A stretch of DNA of 43,826 nucleotides from Paulinella micropora (lineage: Eukaryota; Cercozoa; Imbricatea; Euglyphida). Both the position numbers and the translations under genes were made by a program. The notes beneath the pieces were generated by a model. It searched no databases and was not told where the DNA came from. It saw only the letters and a list, made by a program, of their open reading frames with translations. Shown here in pieces: positions 40,704 to 43,826 of this stretch. Where the stretch lies: the NCBI GenBank assembly GCA_009731375.1, contig BJOX01000063.1:935191-979016 (forward strand), in the 5' to 3' direction. Each line of letters opens with the position of its first letter. Position 1 is the first letter of the stretch.

Positions 40704-43700
40704 TTTGGAGGGGGACGCAACGCTGTAACCCCTAACAACGCAGCAAGCCTAAAGTTACTGCGGAAGCGCGACTTCCCCTGAAAAAGCTTACAAAACAATC
40801 GTGATTGATCCACAGGCGACATATCATCCCAACCCTGCCGCACAGAGCCCTCCCGCTCCCGCCCAAGCAACACATCCTCCACCACAACCTCACCGCCTAC
40901 GACCTCACCACCCTCCTCACTCCCTCCATCCCCCTCAGCACCCCCCACAGCCATGCCACCGAGCCTCTGCATACTCAGCAACAGCTGCTTACGTCTCCCC
41001 TCATGCATGGGGCAATCCCATAAGAAGTGCGCAAGGGACTCATTGACATCATCATGACAACAGAAGCAGCGAGGGGACATGCCACTGACCAACTTGCTGC
41101 GGTACAACCGAAGGCGGTTGTTGCAGCTGAGCAACCTTCTCCGAAGCAGATTATAATGCGCATCATCAAGGGCTACCCATCTTGGGAACTCCTTAGTTCC
41201 AAAGACTTGTCTTAGGATGACTCGCAGGCCATCAGTAAGATCGCTGCCTGCCTCTCGCTTGTCCCACATCAGTTGCTGCACCATCTTGACGTCCTGCTGA
41301 AGGGCCCACTTGTCCACAGTCGAACACCAACCCTCGAGGTCCTTCTCTGAGCTATTTAGGAGCTCCTGAAGCCCTTGTTGTAGATCCATTGAGTCCCTGA
41401 TAGCGCCTTCGGCCTCCGCAGTCCAGTCGGATTTGACTTGAGATGCGATGACAGGAAATCGCTTCTCCGGTAGAACACGCAGCCGTCCATAGAACTTCAG
41501 TTGCGCCGCCCGCCGCAAACGCTCCGCACTCAAAGAGCGCGCCAGAAAGAGTGTAATCCACTTGCTTGTCTTAGGGCTGATGCCGAGAATCATCCTCATG
41601 GGGCGCAGCATTGCTGCCTCCAGCTTGGTGAGCTGCGATACGGGGGCACGCCAGACATCGAAGGCGTACTTCAGCTTGGCCCCCACAAGTTGATTCCAGC
41701 ACATGAGACGATACCTAGCTTGTATCTCACCTGCACACCACAAAGAGTACCAACCTGCGGTGGCGACTTCAGTGACACGCGTAGCCCGCAGGGCCTGCTC
41801 CTTCCACTTCAGGTCGTCGGTGATAACCACTCCCAGGTACTTGTACTGACTGGTGACACAAAGCTTCTGGCCGCGAAACCACACCACGGGCTCACCTCGC
41901 TCCCTGATACTTGGTCGTTTCGCCTTGCTCGACGTGTAAATGGGCATGATTTCCGTCTTGCCGGGCTTCAAGTTGACTTCCAGCCGGTAATCTTCCGCGA
42001 ACTTGGCCACAACATTGACCATCTTCTGGAGCTCGGTGCGACTGTGAGCGATGAGGGCCACGTCGTCCGCGTATAGAAGTGCCTTGATGTCGTTCAGCCG
42101 CTTCACATCCGTGATCTTGAGGGCACTCGCCAGCCGATCACACAGCTCATCCATAAAGACGTTGAAGAGTGTGGGAGAGAGAGGGGACCCCTGTTGGACG
42201 CCTACACCCTCCAGTACTTCGGGGGTGAGTGCTCCATCAACTAGCACTTGCGACGAAGTCTGCTCGTAGCACCTGCGTAGCGTGCGCCAGAACTTGCCCC
42301 TTACACCCAGCTTCCAGAGCCTCTCAAATAGGCCATCTCTCCAAACAGACGGGAAAGCCTTGCGTAGATCGACGAACAGGACATACGACTCCCGCTTCTG
42401 CTGCTGACGCCCCTTCAACCTCTGCCAAAGGGTAAAGACCTGATCCGTAGTGCGACGCCCCGGGCGGAAGCCTCCCTGCTCTGGACGTAGCTTATCCGGG
42501 CCATCCACGAAGAGCGTTAGACGAGTAGCTAATAAGGACAGATACAGCTTACCAAGGCAACTAATAATCGAGATATCCCTCCAGTTGTCAGGATCCGTAG
42601 GATCCCCACCCTTGGGGATATTGACGATGATTCCCTTGCCCCAAGCTTTTGGAGTCCTCTCGGCTTCTCGAATCCAGTTGAAGTACTGCGTTAAGTAGCC
42701 ATTGATGTAGGCGCCGCCATACTTGAGCATCTCGTTCTTCACTTTGTCCTCGCCACAAGCTTTGTGGTTATTCAGGGCACGTTGCCTTGCAAGGACCTCC
42801 TCTTGCGTGAACGGCTTGTCCAGCTCTTCGCAAGTGTCTTCACCTACTTCGTGCTCCTTCATAGCCCGGGCCACCTCATCTCTGAAGCGATCGTTCCAGT
42901 GGAACTGCCGCTTAGCTTCGGCTTCCTCCCACTCCAGCGAGCCTGCTTCTGCACAGCACTCCACCACAACAGCCGCACTTGCCGGATTTTCCCGTGGCTT
43001 CACCGAATTTTTCCGAAATTCCTCCCACCGAGCGACCTTTTCCGGCAGCGTACACGCCAGTGAGCCATCCTCCCTTTGCACCGGCGCGGAGACCTTCGTT
43101 CTGCGTGCCCCGCCAAGCCGCTTCGCGAGTAGCCAAAAGCGCTTTGAGGATTGCTCGCGTTGACATTTGACCGCTTCTTCCTGCACTTGCTTGAAGGAGG
43201 CGGACTTCTTGGCCCGAGTTGCCTTCCGAATTTGCTTGCGGAGCCGTAGCCAATTCAGACGGGCTTCCGCATTCGATTCATCCCTCCTGTATGCTGCGTA
43301 GGCCTCCCGGCGCTGCTGAATGAGCTCCTTTAGCTCCCCGTCGAACCAATTGTTGGTGAAACGGGGTCGTATACATCTGGAGCCAAGGACCCGGTGCGCC
43401 GCCATTCGGAAGGACTGCGCCACTCGCTCGGTGACGTCATCTACCACCCGTTGGCTGTCGGCACCACCCGATAGGTCAAGCTCAGGCAGCTGATGCACTC
43501 CAAGCTTCTGTAGGCAATGCTGGAATACGTCATCGAACTTGTCGCGTAGATAATCCAGCGCTTGCTTCGCAGCGTGATCATTACCCGAGACACCAGCACC
43601 AATAAGCTTATCAACACGAAAGGACTTGTAAGGTTTCGCAGCCCGCTTTGGCCGGCGCTGGTCGCACCACGTCAGTTCGGCCCATACTGCCTTGTGGTCC

Positions 43701-43825
43701 GTATCAAGATCATCTTCGCATACTCCGAACTTTGCTCCAGATGCCAAGCCAGGCGACGCGCAGATGTAATCGAGGAGGTGCTTGCCTGTGCCCATGCCGC
43801 GCTGCTCACGCCGGGACCACCAGTA
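40631..43825 (-). CDS. Non-LTR retrotransposon ORF: AP endonuclease C-terminus, reverse transcriptase, zinc finger
   Basis: Open through the window edge, so the 5' part is missing. Numbered from the Met at 43795 (1054 residues). Residues 1-45 end an AP-like endonuclease (LLDYICAS; DTDHKAVW with the terminal DH). Reverse transcriptase spans about 330-660: IPKGGDPTDPDNWRDISI, GFRPGRRTTDQ (442-452), FVDLRKAF (474-481, first catalytic Asp 476), GVQQGSPLSPTLFN (532-545), YADD (575-578) and YKYLGVVI (651-658). A C-terminal CX2CX9HX4C finger lies at 910-928. Family role: nicks target DNA and copies its own RNA there. Catalytic motifs are intact and there is no internal stop. No RNase H seen; the clade is not decided. 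Clearly more GC-rich than its surroundings. Confidence 0.95.
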   Translation of the reverse strand, partial: YWWSRREQRGMGTGKHLLDYICASPGLASGAKFGVCEDDLDTDHKAVWAELTWCDQRRPKRAAKPYKSFRVDKLIGAGVSGNDHAAKQALDYLRDKFDDVFQHCLQKLGVHQLPELDLSGGADSQRVVDDVTERVAQSFRMAAHRVLGSRCIRPRFTNNWFDGELKELIQQRREAYAAYRRDESNAEARLNWLRLRKQIRKATRAKKSASFKQVQEEAVKCQREQSSKRFWLLAKRLGGARRTKVSAPVQREDGSLACTLPEKVARWEEFRKNSVKPRENPASAAVVVECCAEAGSLEWEEAEAKRQFHWNDRFRDEVARAMKEHEVGEDTCEELDKPFTQEEVLARQRALNNHKACGEDKVKNEMLKYGGAYINGYLTQYFNWIREAERTPKAWGKGIIVNIPKGGDPTDPDNWRDISIISCLGKLYLSLLATRLTLFVDGPDKLRPEQGGFRPGRRTTDQVFTLWQRLKGRQQQKRESYVLFVDLRKAFPSVWRDGLFERLWKLGVRGKFWRTLRRCYEQTSSQVLVDGALTPEVLEGVGVQQGSPLSPTLFNVFMDELCDRLASALKITDVKRLNDIKALLYADDVALIAHSRTELQKMVNVVAKFAEDYRLEVNLKPGKTEIMPIYTSSKAKRPSIRERGEPVVWFRGQKLCVTSQYKYLGVVITDDLKWKEQALRATRVTEVATAGWYSLWCAGEIQARYRLMCWNQLVGAKLKYAFDVWRAPVSQLTKLEAAMLRPMRMILGISPKTSKWITLFLARSLSAERLRRAAQLKFYGRLRVLPEKRFPVIASQVKSDWTAEAEGAIRDSMDLQQGLQELLNSSEKDLEGWCSTVDKWALQQDVKMVQQLMWDKREAGSDLTDGLRVILRQVFGTKEFPRWVALDDAHYNLLRRRLLSCNNRLRLYRSKLVSGMSPRCFCCHDDVNESLAHFLWDCPMHEGRRKQLLLSMQRLGGMAVGGAEGDGGSEEGGEVVGGEVVVEDVLLGREREGSVRQGWDDMSPVDQSRLFCKLFQGKSRFRSNFRLAALLGVTALRPPPKCLSVGLLGRVKGRSLGWRMGARR

Positions 43826-43826
43826 G

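Noticed and set aside
41501-43163. Plus-strand frames of 60-191 codons opposite the retrotransposon ORF
   Set aside because: Shadows of the minus-strand reverse transcriptase frame, which has all expected motifs.

Overview
This is a eukaryotic nuclear segment, not prokaryotic. It has GT-AG intron signals, APE-type non-LTR retrotransposon sequence, a tRNA-derived SINE family, MITE-like foldbacks and a very large amount of simple-sequence DNA ((CTAT/GATA)n, (GTAT)n, (AAT)n, (ACT)n, (TTCC)n, (TC)n). Eleven runs of N mark assembly gaps. The host cannot be fixed from sequence alone. A large-genome alga or other protist, or a microsatellite-rich invertebrate, would both fit. Nearly all long open frames in the simple repeats (poly-Leu/Ser/Tyr, poly-Thr/Tyr/Ile, poly-Asn and similar) are translated microsatellites, not genes.

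Positions 1-31300 look like the 3' part of one plus-strand gene made of small exons (22-95 nt) in microsatellite-filled introns. I can place up to fifteen candidate exons. The last three (30088-30141, 31010-31056, 31246-31299) join in phase and end in TGA. The first eight also join in phase, and three of those are open in only one phase. The inferred product has a Lys/Arg-rich NLS-like segment followed by several Asp/Glu-rich segments. I do not recognise the family. The striking feature is how the introns are built. The acceptor edge of an exon is copied repeatedly upstream, the donor edge is copied repeatedly downstream, and microsatellites separate the copies. In several introns the microsatellite unit looks like an extension of the splice-site sequence itself, for example GTATGT followed by (GTAT)n.

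Retroelements are interspersed in the same DNA. Family A is a minus-strand SINE with a tRNA-like head and an (ATT)n tail (five copies). Family B ends in (CTAT)n and shows variable 5' truncation (five copies). Family C is a 487-bp repeat (three copies). A minus-strand non-LTR retrotransposon fills 40246-43826; its 5' end lies outside the window. Its last 60 bases or so resemble the 3' end of SINE family A and both carry (ATT)n tails, so it or a relative is a candidate driver of that SINE.

Positions 31300-38720 are lower in simple repeats. They hold the 3' flank of the gene, a frameshifted fragment that resembles a Polinton-type double-jelly-roll capsid protein, a terminal exon of an unidentified gene, a frameshifted gag-like region with a CCHC zinc knuckle, a large inverted repeat, and a short-period GGAAATTTTTTCC-type minisatellite.
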